Source: Pseudoalteromonas fuliginea (GTDB lineage: Bacteria > Pseudomonadota > Gammaproteobacteria > Enterobacterales > Alteromonadaceae). From it: a stretch of DNA of 40,692 bases. Below the pieces are notes generated by a model. It saw only the letters and a program-made list of their open reading frames with translations. It ran no database searches and was not told the origin of the DNA. The position numbers and the translations under genes are program-made. Shown piece after piece: positions 16,970-25,107 of this stretch (its first letter is position 1; each line of letters starts with the position of its first letter). Where the stretch lies: contig NZ_JJNZ01000045.1 in assembly GCF_000690055.1 (NCBI RefSeq), positions 1-40,692 of the forward strand, in the 5' to 3' direction.

Positions 16970-18587
16970 AATAGTGAGGTGAGGCTTTAGCAAGTACTTC
17001 AAGCTTTTGTATTTGTTGTTTTAGTTTATGTAAATCATCATGCTCTTCATTGCAGTGGTTAATAACATAATGTGCGGTTTTTATTATATTACGCCAGCGT
17101 GGTTTTTTAGGCAGTGTTTTAATCGCTAAATAGCGCTCTAATGTACGCACCCGCAGCCGACCATCATCAATGTTTACTTTCCACATTTTACTTTCTTCTG
17201 CTAGCTCAATTCTTGTTTTTGAGCTTGTTTGTTCCCAAATGCTCAGCGATAGCGTCATAACTTCTACAATTAATTGGCGAGTGTCTTGCTCTGTGTAGGT
17301 AGCTTCGTTGGGGGCGGCGTTATTCACTGTATTTGGCGGTTTGCTTATTTGTGCTAAATATTTATAGCTGAGCAACATTCCTGCCATAAAGGCACTAAAT
17401 ACTGCTAATACATTATAAAGAGTGAAATAATTATGTTGTGGCTTATTTGGGAGAATATCGGCTTGCTTCAAGCGTAGCTGGTATAGATTGGCCGTATCAG
17501 TTCGATTTTGGCGTAACATTGTATTGTAATCTTCAAGCGTACTTAGCGCATCACGGTATTGTTTTGATTGCTGTTGTGATTGAGCGAGTGCGATGTAAAA
17601 TAACTCTGTTAGTTGGCTGTTTTGATTGTGGTTTTTAGCTAACCCTTGTTTTAATAACACTTGTGCTTCAGTGTCATTACCTTCTAGTTGTTTTAGCTTT
17701 GCCTCTATTAATAGCGCCCGTTGGTCGACTTTGTCATTTTGAATAAGGCTACGGGTACGTTTTTGTGTTGCTAGCCATTTATGTGCCTCATTAAGTTTAT
17801 TTTGAGCTAAAGCGATTTCAGCAAGTAGTAAGTAGGCGCGTGAAGCTTGAGTATGTGCACCACTATTGTTTAACTGCGTAAGCGTTGAATTTATAAGATT
17901 TATAGCTTTATCAAACTGTAACTTTTTAAAAAACACCTCAGCTAAGCTTATCAGCGTATGGTTTGCCTTTGTTTGATTGCCAAGTTGTGTATGTAGTAAA
18001 TGTGCTTGTCGAAATGACACGATAGCATCATCTAATTGATTAATATCTCGCGATATATTACCTAAATTATTTAAAGTAACTGCTTGGCGTTTTAAGTCGT
18101 TTAATTGCTTAGCAATGTCGTAACTGTTTAAAAATAAAGTTAAAGCGGTGTCTAAATCCCCAAGCGCTTGATATACATTAGCAAGATCATTCGATGTTTG
18201 ACCTTCATAACTTAAGTTTTTTAACTGCGTAGCAAGCTTTTGTGTTTTATGAAAATAAGTAAGAGATTGAATATAACCTCTTTGTCTGTATGCATTAATA
18301 CCGAGTTGTCGCGTTACATGATATTGCTGTGAAATACTTAAACTTTGGCTAAGTAGTTGCTCAAGCTCTGAATTTGCTAAGGCTAAATCACCAGCTTGCC
18401 TATACAGTACAGCTAATTCTAATTTAGCCTCAAATGATGCTGTTGAGTGTGGCTTGAGTTTACTGATTTTTTGCTTGCAGGTTAAAATGTCACTCGTTAT
18501 ATCAACAGATTTATTTTGCTCACAAACACTTGCCGATACCGGATAAGAAAAAAGTAAAAATATAATAAAAACAATATTTAGAAACAT
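16962..18587 (-). CDS. Exported, membrane-anchored TPR protein with conserved C-terminal domain
   Basis: A 541-residue protein. The signal peptide (FLNIVFIIFLLFSYPVSA) leads to TPR repeats spanning about residues 40-370, with typical units such as ALGDLDTALTLFLNSYDIAKQ and NNLGNISRDINQLDDAIVSF. One membrane helix follows (YNVLAVFSAFMAGMLLSYKY, about 390-410). The C-terminal 110 residues (LIVEVMTLSLSIWEQ, KTRIELAEESKMWKVN, RTLERYLAIKTLPKKPRW) form a conserved-looking cytoplasmic domain that I cannot name. The TPR part would be periplasmic, suggesting a sensor crossing the membrane. The final codon and TGA stop lie inside the right end of the MITE-like element. The start is the ATG at 18587; a GTG lies one codon earlier. 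Confidence 0.82.
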   Translation of the reverse strand: MFLNIVFIIFLLFSYPVSASVCEQNKSVDITSDILTCKQKISKLKPHSTASFEAKLELAVLYRQAGDLALANSELEQLLSQSLSISQQYHVTRQLGINAYRQRGYIQSLTYFHKTQKLATQLKNLSYEGQTSNDLANVYQALGDLDTALTLFLNSYDIAKQLNDLKRQAVTLNNLGNISRDINQLDDAIVSFRQAHLLHTQLGNQTKANHTLISLAEVFFKKLQFDKAINLINSTLTQLNNSGAHTQASRAYLLLAEIALAQNKLNEAHKWLATQKRTRSLIQNDKVDQRALLIEAKLKQLEGNDTEAQVLLKQGLAKNHNQNSQLTELFYIALAQSQQQSKQYRDALSTLEDYNTMLRQNRTDTANLYQLRLKQADILPNKPQHNYFTLYNVLAVFSAFMAGMLLSYKYLAQISKPPNTVNNAAPNEATYTEQDTRQLIVEVMTLSLSIWEQTSSKTRIELAEESKMWKVNIDDGRLRVRTLERYLAIKTLPKKPRWRNIIKTAHYVINHCNEEHDDLHKLKQQIQKLEVLAKASPHYLT

Positions 18588-18664
18588 CACTAAGTACGAG
18601 TTGCATTTTTGTTAAATTAAAAGTAACACAGTATTAACTTTACGTCATAAAGATTGTGTGACTA

Positions 18665-19192
18665 TTAAATGTCACGTATTTTTTGTGCTGGATTTCCTAC
18701 AACCACGGTATTAGCGGTTACGTCTTTGGTGACTACCGAGCCAGCACCAATCACGCTATTATCGCCAATGGTAATACCTGCTAAAACAATAGCTCCCGCG
18801 CCAATCCATACGTTATTACCTATAGTTATTGGTGCTGCAAAGTTTTCTTTCTGTAGTCTTTGTTTGGGCTCAACTGCATGAGATACCGCTAATAGCTGAA
18901 CATTAGGGCCAATTAAGCAGTCACTGCCAATCGTTATTGCACCTTCATCAATTGGTGCATCTAATACAGTGCAATTAATGTTTATAAAAGTACGATCACC
19001 AATAGTGATCTGATTGCCGTAATCGCAGTGAAAACCAGCTTCAATTATAACGCCCTCACCACATTCCAAAAATAACTCTCTAATACGTTTTAAGTTGCCT
19101 TTGCTCGGACTTTTATTAAATAGGCGGCAGGTGTCGCCAGTTTGTTTGCGCAGCGCTAAATATTCTTTGTTTAAACTAGTAAATACTTGCAT
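18665..19192 (-). CDS. Hexapeptide-repeat O-acetyltransferase, maltose/galactoside acetyltransferase type
   Basis: A 175-residue left-handed beta-helix enzyme of the LacA/Maa/NodL group, which moves acetyl from acetyl-CoA to a sugar hydroxyl. A short helical N-terminus (about 1-50) precedes the hexapeptide turns, seen as repeated (I/V)G-x4 steps: ITIGDRTFIN, ITIGSDCLIG, ITIGNNVWIG, ITIGDNSVIG. The catalytic histidine is probably in AVSHAVEP (about residue 107). The C-terminal GNPAQKIRDI is typical of the family. The substrate cannot be told. It stands alone on the minus strand, divergent from the GlmR-like regulator, so the two may share the intergenic control region. Confidence 0.9.
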   Translation of the reverse strand: MQVFTSLNKEYLALRKQTGDTCRLFNKSPSKGNLKRIRELFLECGEGVIIEAGFHCDYGNQITIGDRTFININCTVLDAPIDEGAITIGSDCLIGPNVQLLAVSHAVEPKQRLQKENFAAPITIGNNVWIGAGAIVLAGITIGDNSVIGAGSVVTKDVTANTVVVGNPAQKIRDI

Positions 19193-19287
19193 GTGGTTTC
19201 TTTTAAAATAAAGCTTATGGCATTCTACCTTTATTATTATTTGATTAAAGCTGCTTTAATTTCATTCATTCACTTGTCATTTAACTT

Positions 19288-19345
19288 GTTTCGTTTAAAA
19301 TCTAATAACTTTCGAAACGAAACTTAATTTATGACTAAACGAAAC
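19288..19345. promoter_or_regulatory. Three AAACGAAAC half-sites, probable DeoR-family operator
   Basis: gtttcgttt (19288-19296) faces aaacgaaac (19315-19323) as a perfect inverted repeat with centres 27 bp apart. A third exact copy, aaacgaaac (19337-19345), lies 22 bp further, inside the first codons of the regulator gene. Operators with TTTCGTTT-like half-sites are known for DeoR/GlpR/AgaR-family repressors, so autorepression by the adjacent regulator is likely. Confidence 0.65.
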
Positions 19346-20095
19346 ACACAGCAACGTCGTCACAATATCTTGGTTCAAGTTAATGAGCTAGGTGAAGTCG
19401 TGGTTGAAAAGTTAGCAGAACAGTTTCAAACCTCCGAAGTAACCATTCGAAAAGATTTAACCGCGCTTGAAAAAAGTGGTTTATTGCTGCGCCGTTACGG
19501 TGGTGCTATTGCACTGCCTAAAGAGATTGTTAGCGATGAAATAGATTCAAAGCGTAAAGTCGCAATAGCAAAAGCTGCAGCAAAACTTATAAAAGATCAT
19601 AACCGAATTATTATAGATAGCGGGCGCACTACTGCTGCGATGATCCCCGAGCTTGCAAATAAGCGTGGGTTAGTTGTTATGACCAATGCCATTAAAGTCG
19701 CGAGTCGTTTACTATCACTTGAAAACGAGCCGACACTTTTGATGACCGGTGGAACATGGGACCCGCATTCTGAGTCGTTTCAGGGGCAAGTTGCCGAAAA
19801 TGTATTATGCTCTTACGACTTCGATCAGCTCTTTATTGGTGCTGATGGCATAGATGTAAAACGTGGCACAACCACTTTTAATGAGCTGGTGGGTTTGAGC
19901 CAAGTTATGGCAAAAGCGGCACGTGAAGTAATCGTAATGGTTGAATCCGACAAGATTGGCCGAAAAATACCAAATTTAGAATTACCGTGGAAAATAGTAA
20001 CCACATTAATAACCGACAATGGCTTAGCTGACGATAAACGCAAGGCAATTGAGGCGTGTGGTGTAAAACTAATTTGCGCAGAGATTATACAATAG
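19331..20095 (+). CDS. glmR: DeoR-family transcriptional regulator upstream of glmS (GlmR-like)
   Basis: A 254-residue DeoR/GlpR-type repressor. The N-terminal winged helix (VVEKLAEQFQTSEVTIRKDLTALEKSGLL, about residues 22-50) ends in the RRYGGA motif of the family. The ligand-binding DeoR sensor domain (about 75-235) has the IDSGRTTAAM phosphate-loop-like segment and the LFIGADGID motif. It is 40 bp upstream of glmS and in the same direction; in Pseudomonas aeruginosa a DeoR-type GlmR sits beside glmS and controls amino-sugar supply, which supports the symbol given tentatively. The likely effector is an amino-sugar phosphate such as glucosamine-6-phosphate (inference). Three half-sites overlap the start of the gene. 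Confidence 0.85.
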   Translation: MTKRNTQQRRHNILVQVNELGEVVVEKLAEQFQTSEVTIRKDLTALEKSGLLLRRYGGAIALPKEIVSDEIDSKRKVAIAKAAAKLIKDHNRIIIDSGRTTAAMIPELANKRGLVVMTNAIKVASRLLSLENEPTLLMTGGTWDPHSESFQGQVAENVLCSYDFDQLFIGADGIDVKRGTTTFNELVGLSQVMAKAAREVIVMVESDKIGRKIPNLELPWKIVTTLITDNGLADDKRKAIEACGVKLICAEIIQ

Positions 20096-20135
20096 CTACT
20101 TAGTAGCAAGTATTTAAAAAATTAATGGAGACACT

Positions 20136-21956
20136 ATGTGTGGAATAGTCGGGGCAGTTGCAGAACGTCCAGTAAACAAAATTTTAGTTGAAGGCCTTAA
20201 GCGTCTTGAATACCGTGGTTATGACTCAGCAGGCGTAGCATTGCTTGATGGCAACACACTTAATACTGTTAAAGCAGTAGGTAAAGTAGTTAACGTAGAA
20301 GCAGCGCTAGAAAAAGCAGGCGTTAGCGGTCATACAGGTATTGCACACACTCGCTGGGCAACACACGGTAGCGTAACAGAAGCCAATGCACATCCACATG
20401 TTTCAAATAGCCAGCTTGCACTTGTCCACAATGGTATTATTGAAAACCATGCAAGCTTACGTGCTGCGCTTAAAGGTGACGGCTATGAATTTTTATCAGA
20501 CACCGATACCGAAGTTATGGTGCATTTAATTCATCAATTACGCCAACAACACACTACATTGTTAGCCTCTGTTCAAGCTGCTGTTAAACAGTTTGAAGGC
20601 GCTTTTGGTACCGTTGTATTTGATAAAGACAACGACAACGAAATTATTGTAGCGCGCTCAGGCAGCCCACTTGTTATTGGTTTAGGCCTTGGTGAAAACT
20701 TTATTGCCTCTGACCAACTTGCATTATTACCAGTTACTCGCAGCTTCATCTTTTTAGAAGAAGGCGACGTAGCGCGTATTACACGTGACACAGTAGAAAT
20801 TTTTGATGAAAATGGCGACGCTGTAGAGCGAGAAGTGATTGAATCAAACATTACGCAAGATGCATCAGGCAAAGGCGACTACCGCCATTACATGCTAAAA
20901 GAAATTTACGAGCAGCCACTTGCTGTACGTAATACCCTTGAAGGACGTTTAAACGACGACCGCGTAGCAATTGATGCCTTTGGCGAAAGCGCTCAGCAAA
21001 TATTTAAAGATGTGAAACACGTACAAATTATTGCCTGTGGTACGTCTTACCATTCAGGTATGGTTGCACGTTACTGGCTTGAGCAGTTTGCGGGTGTTAG
21101 CTGTAATGTAGAAATAGCTTCTGAATTTAGATACCGTCAGTCGTTTGTACACGAAAACAGCCTACTAGTTACTATTTCTCAATCGGGTGAAACAGCCGAC
21201 ACGCTAGCCGCATTACGCTTAGCTAAAGAGCAAGGTTACATGGCCTCAATGACCATTTGTAACGTACCGGGCTCATCGCTTGTACGCGAATCAGACCTTG
21301 CCTTTATGACCAAAGCGGGCGCTGAAATTGGCGTTGCATCGACTAAAGCGTTTACTACGCAATTAGTTGGTTTGTTAATGCTTACTGCGTCTATCGCGCA
21401 AGAAAAAGGCCTTGATCAAAGCGCGATTGTAAATGCAATTAAAGTACTTCCAGCTAAGTTAGAAGAAACATTACTACTCGCTGATGGTATTGCAGACCTT
21501 GCAGAAGAGTTTGCCGACAAGCACCATTCATTATTTTTAGGTCGTGGCTCGCAATACCCAATTGCAATGGAAGGTGCGCTTAAGCTTAAAGAGATTTCGT
21601 ACATTCACGCAGAAGCCTACGCAGCGGGCGAGCTTAAACATGGGCCACTCGCGCTTATTGATGCCGACATGCCAATTATTGTTGTTGCACCTAATAACGA
21701 ATTGCTAGAAAAGCTTAAATCAAATGTAGAAGAAGTACGCGCACGTGGCGGCATTATTTACGTATTCGCAGATAAAGATTCACACTTTGAGTCAGACGAC
21801 ACAATGCGTGTAATCAACGTAAACCACACTGACGACATTATTGCGCCAATTGTTTACACACTGCCATTGCAGCTACTGTCATACTACGTAGCGGTAATTA
21901 AAGGCACTGACGTTGACCAACCACGTAACTTAGCTAAATCGGTTACGGTTGAGTAA
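20136..21956 (+). CDS. glmS: Glutamine--fructose-6-phosphate aminotransferase (isomerizing)
   Basis: A 606-residue enzyme making glucosamine-6-phosphate from fructose-6-phosphate and glutamine, the first committed step to UDP-GlcNAc for peptidoglycan and LPS. The N-terminal MCGIVG exposes the catalytic Cys1 after Met removal. The glutaminase domain (about 1-215) has HTRWATHG and GNGI-like VHNGIIENH motifs. Two SIS domains follow (about 285-425 with CGTSYHSG and SQSGETADT; about 455-595 with [25 protein letters not shown]). It ends in the canonical [13 protein letters not shown] tail. Length equals the usual 606-610 residues. A GGAG site precedes the ATG; a strong terminator follows. Confidence 0.98.
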   Translation: MCGIVGAVAERPVNKILVEGLKRLEYRGYDSAGVALLDGNTLNTVKAVGKVVNVEAALEKAGVSGHTGIAHTRWATHGSVTEANAHPHVSNSQLALVHNGIIENHASLRAALKGDGYEFLSDTDTEVMVHLIHQLRQQHTTLLASVQAAVKQFEGAFGTVVFDKDNDNEIIVARSGSPLVIGLGLGENFIASDQLALLPVTRSFIFLEEGDVARITRDTVEIFDENGDAVEREVIESNITQDASGKGDYRHYMLKEIYEQPLAVRNTLEGRLNDDRVAIDAFGESAQQIFKDVKHVQIIACGTSYHSGMVARYWLEQFAGVSCNVEIASEFRYRQSFVHENSLLVTISQSGETADTLAALRLAKEQGYMASMTICNVPGSSLVRESDLAFMTKAGAEIGVASTKAFTTQLVGLLMLTASIAQEKGLDQSAIVNAIKVLPAKLEETLLLADGIADLAEEFADKHHSLFLGRGSQYPIAMEGALKLKEISYIHAEAYAAGELKHGPLALIDADMPIIVVAPNNELLEKLKSNVEEVRARGGIIYVFADKDSHFESDDTMRVINVNHTDDIIAPIVYTLPLQLLSYYVAVIKGTDVDQPRNLAKSVTVE

Positions 21957-21988
21957 AATCAATAGGTTGGTAATTACCTGCTAAAGAT

Positions 21989-22013
21989 AAAAAGGCGCTT
22001 AATGCGCCTTTTT
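21989..22013. terminator. Bidirectional terminator after glmS
   Basis: A 10-bp stem (aaaaaggcgc / gcgccttttt, 21989-21998 with 22004-22013) around a 5-base loop. A- and T-runs on both sides allow it to serve glmS and the convergent small membrane-protein gene. Confidence 0.93.
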
Positions 22014-22374
22014 AATATGTGCGCTCACTTAAGTCATAAGCAAAGTAGCCATAGGCAATTACTAACATCAAACCTAAAAATGATATGTGCATTATACGAG
22101 CTAAAATTAAGTCTATAGGCCGCGCGTGTCGCAAAATCGCTTCATCATTAACTATCGTAGCTTTTACTGACTTTTGCCGTCTAATAACTTTGCCATACAT
22201 GCTTACTCTTATGCCTATTCCTTTGTCCCAAAGCGGCTCATGTACCCCTTCTTCGCGCAATTTTCTCTCAATGTGTTTCATTGTAATGCGAGTGAAGCAT
22301 AAGGTTGAAATAAGATAGCTCATTATTATTGGTAAAGAGATAAATAAAAATATTTTTTCAGGCATTACATACAT
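22012..22374 (-). CDS. Small membrane protein, candidate immunity protein
   Basis: A 120-residue protein with two strongly hydrophobic helices: about residues 6-26 (FLFISLPIIMSYLISTLCF) and about 88-110 (LILARIMHISFLGLMLVIAYGYF). They are separated by a basic, cytoplasm-like segment (RRQKSVKAT). There is no similarity I recognise. Its ATG (22374; alternative 22365) starts 3 nt after the stop of the decayed glycine-zipper gene, which suggests translational coupling to it. A small inner-membrane partner next to a membrane-inserting toxin-like gene is the usual layout of colicin-type or type VI immunity pairs. No ribosome site is visible, again consistent with coupling. The immunity role is inference. 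Confidence 0.7.
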   Translation of the reverse strand: MYVMPEKIFLFISLPIIMSYLISTLCFTRITMKHIERKLREEGVHEPLWDKGIGIRVSMYGKVIRRQKSVKATIVNDEAILRHARPIDLILARIMHISFLGLMLVIAYGYFAYDLSERTY

Positions 22375-22377
22375 AAT

Positions 22378-23465
22378 TTAAAACCAGTCAATGCTTGAGC
22401 TTAAATCATATAATTCGCCAGAAATAAACTTACCAACTTCATCACCCGCTTTACCGACCATGAATCCAGCCCCGAGGCCGGCTCCAATTAAGATAACCCA
22501 ACCAACTGGCCCCATGGCAATTGCTATACCTACACCAGCTGTAACTGTTGCACTTCCGGCGCCAATGCCTGCGGCTGTCCCTAAACCAAGCCCTGTTGTT
22601 TCAACAATGGCACGTCGCTGCCAATCTTTACCTGCTTTGTAATCTTTATAAACGCTATCAGCTCGAAGACCAGCATCAACAGCAATGATAAACTTTCCTG
22701 CAAAATTAGAATTTTGTTCTAGTCTACGTAAGTGCTGTATGTTAGCTAAAGAAGTTAATTTGAGGGGAGTAGAAGTTCTTGCGCTTCTTGCTGTATCAAT
22801 GCCTCGCTGTGCACTAGATCATATATTACCTTTCGCAGATGCTTTCACCTGGCCTTTGAATTTGACCATTTCCCTCTTAAATACAGTATTAAGCTCTAGG
22901 TGAGCTTGCTTAGCTCTGTTACCTAGCTTGATTAGTTCTAACTTAGGTTGTTTGTTTTGCGATGCTTTTCTTATTTCAATTAAGCTAGTTTGGTATTTTA
23001 GAATTGCTTTTCCAAATGAGCTCAATCTTACTTGGCTTGACTCTAGGGAAGTAAATGCCGCACCAGTAGCGGCAATAGCGTCAAAATTTCTACCTGAAAA
23101 TTTTAGTTCTGTCAGTTTTCTTACTTTGTCCACGTATGGGGAGATTTCTGCGTCATATAGTGCGGCAATAGCCAAGGCATCTTCATCACCGAAGCTGTTT
23201 ACTATAGTGCTGACATTTCTTTTTGTATGCTGAGGCCAAGACACAGTACTGTCAAGTGCGCAAGCTATGTCAGGACGAGAACGCCTAAAGTCGCTCATAT
23301 CCCCAGACTGTGGGGATCTTAAAATAAAGGGGTTCCTTGAGGTATAAAATTACCTATAATATGAGGGTTATCTTCTCTAAATCGCTTTAGTTGCTCTAAA
23401 TCACTGGTGTTAAATGGTAGACTTGCTCTGCTTTTTGTATTAAAGCATAAATCAAATTGAGACAT
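22378..23465 (-). pseudogene. Decayed toxin/effector gene with C-terminal glycine-zipper membrane domain
   Basis: The original gene starts at the ATG at 23465, with an AAGGAA site, and reads MSQFDLCFNTKSRASL and so on for 48 codons to a TAA at 23319-23321. One base missing around 23318-23330 puts the continuation (ILRSPQSGDMSDFRR) in another frame. That frame runs to 22821, where an in-frame TGA stops it after GNI. Beyond the TGA the same frame stays open for 147 codons to the TAA at 22378-22380, encoding a basic linker, a WQRR motif and a Gly/Ala-rich hydrophobic stretch (GLGLGTAAGIGAGSA, AMGPVGWVILIGAGLGAG) typical of membrane-inserting effectors. Rejoining gives about 362 residues (1088 bp plus one base). 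Candidate immunity gene follows by 3 nt. Confidence 0.75.
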
Positions 23466-23728
23466 GATATTTCCTTGTATCTAAAATTTATCCATCAGAT
23501 TACAAAAAATAACACACCTGAAATGTTGAAATCAAGAGTACAGCGTGTTTAAGTTATTTTCGTAATGATTGATCTATTTGAAAAATAGTATTAATACAAA
23601 GCAATATCCAGGGGATAATCGTTGAATAAAACAAGGTTCATTTTATTAAAACCACTAATCTCTACTTAATAAGCGCTAAATACGCTAAAATTGCAGGCTA
23701 ATTTTTTAGCAATGAGCCCGTAATAAAT

Positions 23729-25027
23729 ATGACCTCAGCCACAAGCCCTAGCACTTTTTCCGAACTTGGCCTTATTCCAGAGCTATTAGCTCGATTAACC
23801 GATTTGGAATATACCCAGCCTACATCTATTCAAGCTAAGGCTATACCTAGTGTGCTTGCGGGCAATGACTTAATTGCGGGGGCAAATACCGGCTCAGGTA
23901 AAACAGCAACCTTTGCTTTGCCTATGCTACAAACGCTATTTTTAGCGCAAGGTGCTAAAAAAGCAGCGAGCAAAGGCAACTTTGTAACAGGGCTTATTTT
24001 GGTACCTACTCGCGAGCTGGCAGTGCAGGTAGCCGATAGTGTTAAATCGTATTCTGCTAATTTTAATGGCGCCATTAAAACGGTGGCGGTATTTGGTGGT
24101 GTGTCGGTTAATACCCAGATGCAAGCACTTCGCGGCGGTGCTGATATCATTGTTGCAACGCCAGGGCGTTTACTCGACTTAATCTCAAGCAATGCGATTA
24201 AGCTCGATAAAGTAACAACCTTAGTACTTGATGAAGCTGACCGCATGTTAAGCCTTGGCTTTACTGAAGAGCTTGCTGAGCTATTAGCGCTTATGCCTGC
24301 TAAAAAACAAACCATGTTGTTTTCAGCGACTTTCCCAGAGCAAGTCACACAATTAACGCAAGAGCTGTTAACCAACCCTGTTGAAATACAAGTACAAAGC
24401 AAAGACGAAAGCACTTTAGTTCAGCGCGTATTTACGGTTAATAAAGGCGAGAAAACCACGGTTTTGGCGCATTTAATTAAGCAGCATAAATGGCGCCAAG
24501 CGCTGATTTTTGTCAACGCTAAAAAAGACTGTGAGCATTTAGCGGGCAAACTTGAAAAGCGTGGCGTGAATGCGCAAGTGTTCCATGGTGATAAAGGCCA
24601 AAGCGAGCGTACTCGCGTAATTGAAAAATTTAAAGCGGGTGAGATTGAAGTGCTTATTGCCACCGACATTGCCGCTCGTGGTTTAGATATTGAAAAGCTA
24701 CCAGTAGTAATTAACTTTAACTTACCGCGCAGCCCTGCTGACTACATGCACCGTATTGGCCGAAGCGGCCGTGCCGGTGAAGTAGGTTTAGCGCTATCAC
24801 TGATTGATTATGAAGACTTTCATCACTTTAGAATTATCGAAAAGAAAAACAAACTTCGCTTAGAGCGCGAAGAGGTAGCAGGTTTTGCTGTAAATCAGGC
24901 AAACCTCGATGCAGCACAAGCACTTAAAAACGATAAGCCAATGGCCAAGCCAGAAGGCACAGGTAAGAAAAAGAAGAAAAAAGCCAACCAAGAAGATGAT
25001 GTATGGAGCGGCTGGCGCCGTAAGTAA
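23729..25027 (+). CDS. rhlE: DEAD-box ATP-dependent RNA helicase, RhlE-like
   Basis: A 432-residue DEAD-box helicase that unwinds short RNA duplexes in ribosome assembly and RNA decay. Motifs in order: Q motif (YTQPTSIQ), I ANTGSGKT (about 49-56), Ia PTRELAVQV, Ib TPGRLLD, II DEAD, III SAT, IV/V (IATDIAARGLD), and VI HRIGRSGRAGE. The tail (about 395-432) is rich in Lys (GTGKKKKKKA), ending WSGWRRK, which probably binds RNA non-specifically. Size and tail resemble RhlE more than SrmB, DbpA or DeaD, but the RhlE assignment is from overall likeness. The gap before it (23466-23728) shows nothing else. A strong terminator follows. Confidence 0.92.
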   Translation: MTSATSPSTFSELGLIPELLARLTDLEYTQPTSIQAKAIPSVLAGNDLIAGANTGSGKTATFALPMLQTLFLAQGAKKAASKGNFVTGLILVPTRELAVQVADSVKSYSANFNGAIKTVAVFGGVSVNTQMQALRGGADIIVATPGRLLDLISSNAIKLDKVTTLVLDEADRMLSLGFTEELAELLALMPAKKQTMLFSATFPEQVTQLTQELLTNPVEIQVQSKDESTLVQRVFTVNKGEKTTVLAHLIKQHKWRQALIFVNAKKDCEHLAGKLEKRGVNAQVFHGDKGQSERTRVIEKFKAGEIEVLIATDIAARGLDIEKLPVVINFNLPRSPADYMHRIGRSGRAGEVGLALSLIDYEDFHHFRIIEKKNKLRLEREEVAGFAVNQANLDAAQALKNDKPMAKPEGTGKKKKKKANQEDDVWSGWRRK

Positions 25028-25054
25028 AGCTACTTTTAATAGCGATATAAAACG

Positions 25055-25080
25055 AAAAAAGACGCAACTGCGTCTTTTTT
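25055..25080. terminator. Bidirectional terminator after the helicase gene
   Basis: A stem aaaaaagacgca / tgcgtctttttt (25055-25066 with 25069-25080) with a 2-base loop, in practice a slightly wider one. Long A and T runs on both sides serve the helicase gene and the convergent ATPase operon. Confidence 0.93.
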
Positions 25081-25107
25081 ATTGAGCTTGTATAATTAGA
25101 GTAATGC

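Noticed and set aside
22819..22821. TGA read through as selenocysteine or another recoded codon
   Set aside because: No selenocysteine element is visible, and the same gene also has a frame change, so decay is simpler.
22391..23233. Plus-strand open frames (22391-22642, 22685-22903, 22928-23233)
   Set aside because: They lie opposite the toxin remnant, whose minus-strand reading frame has a recognisable glycine-zipper pattern and a ribosome site.
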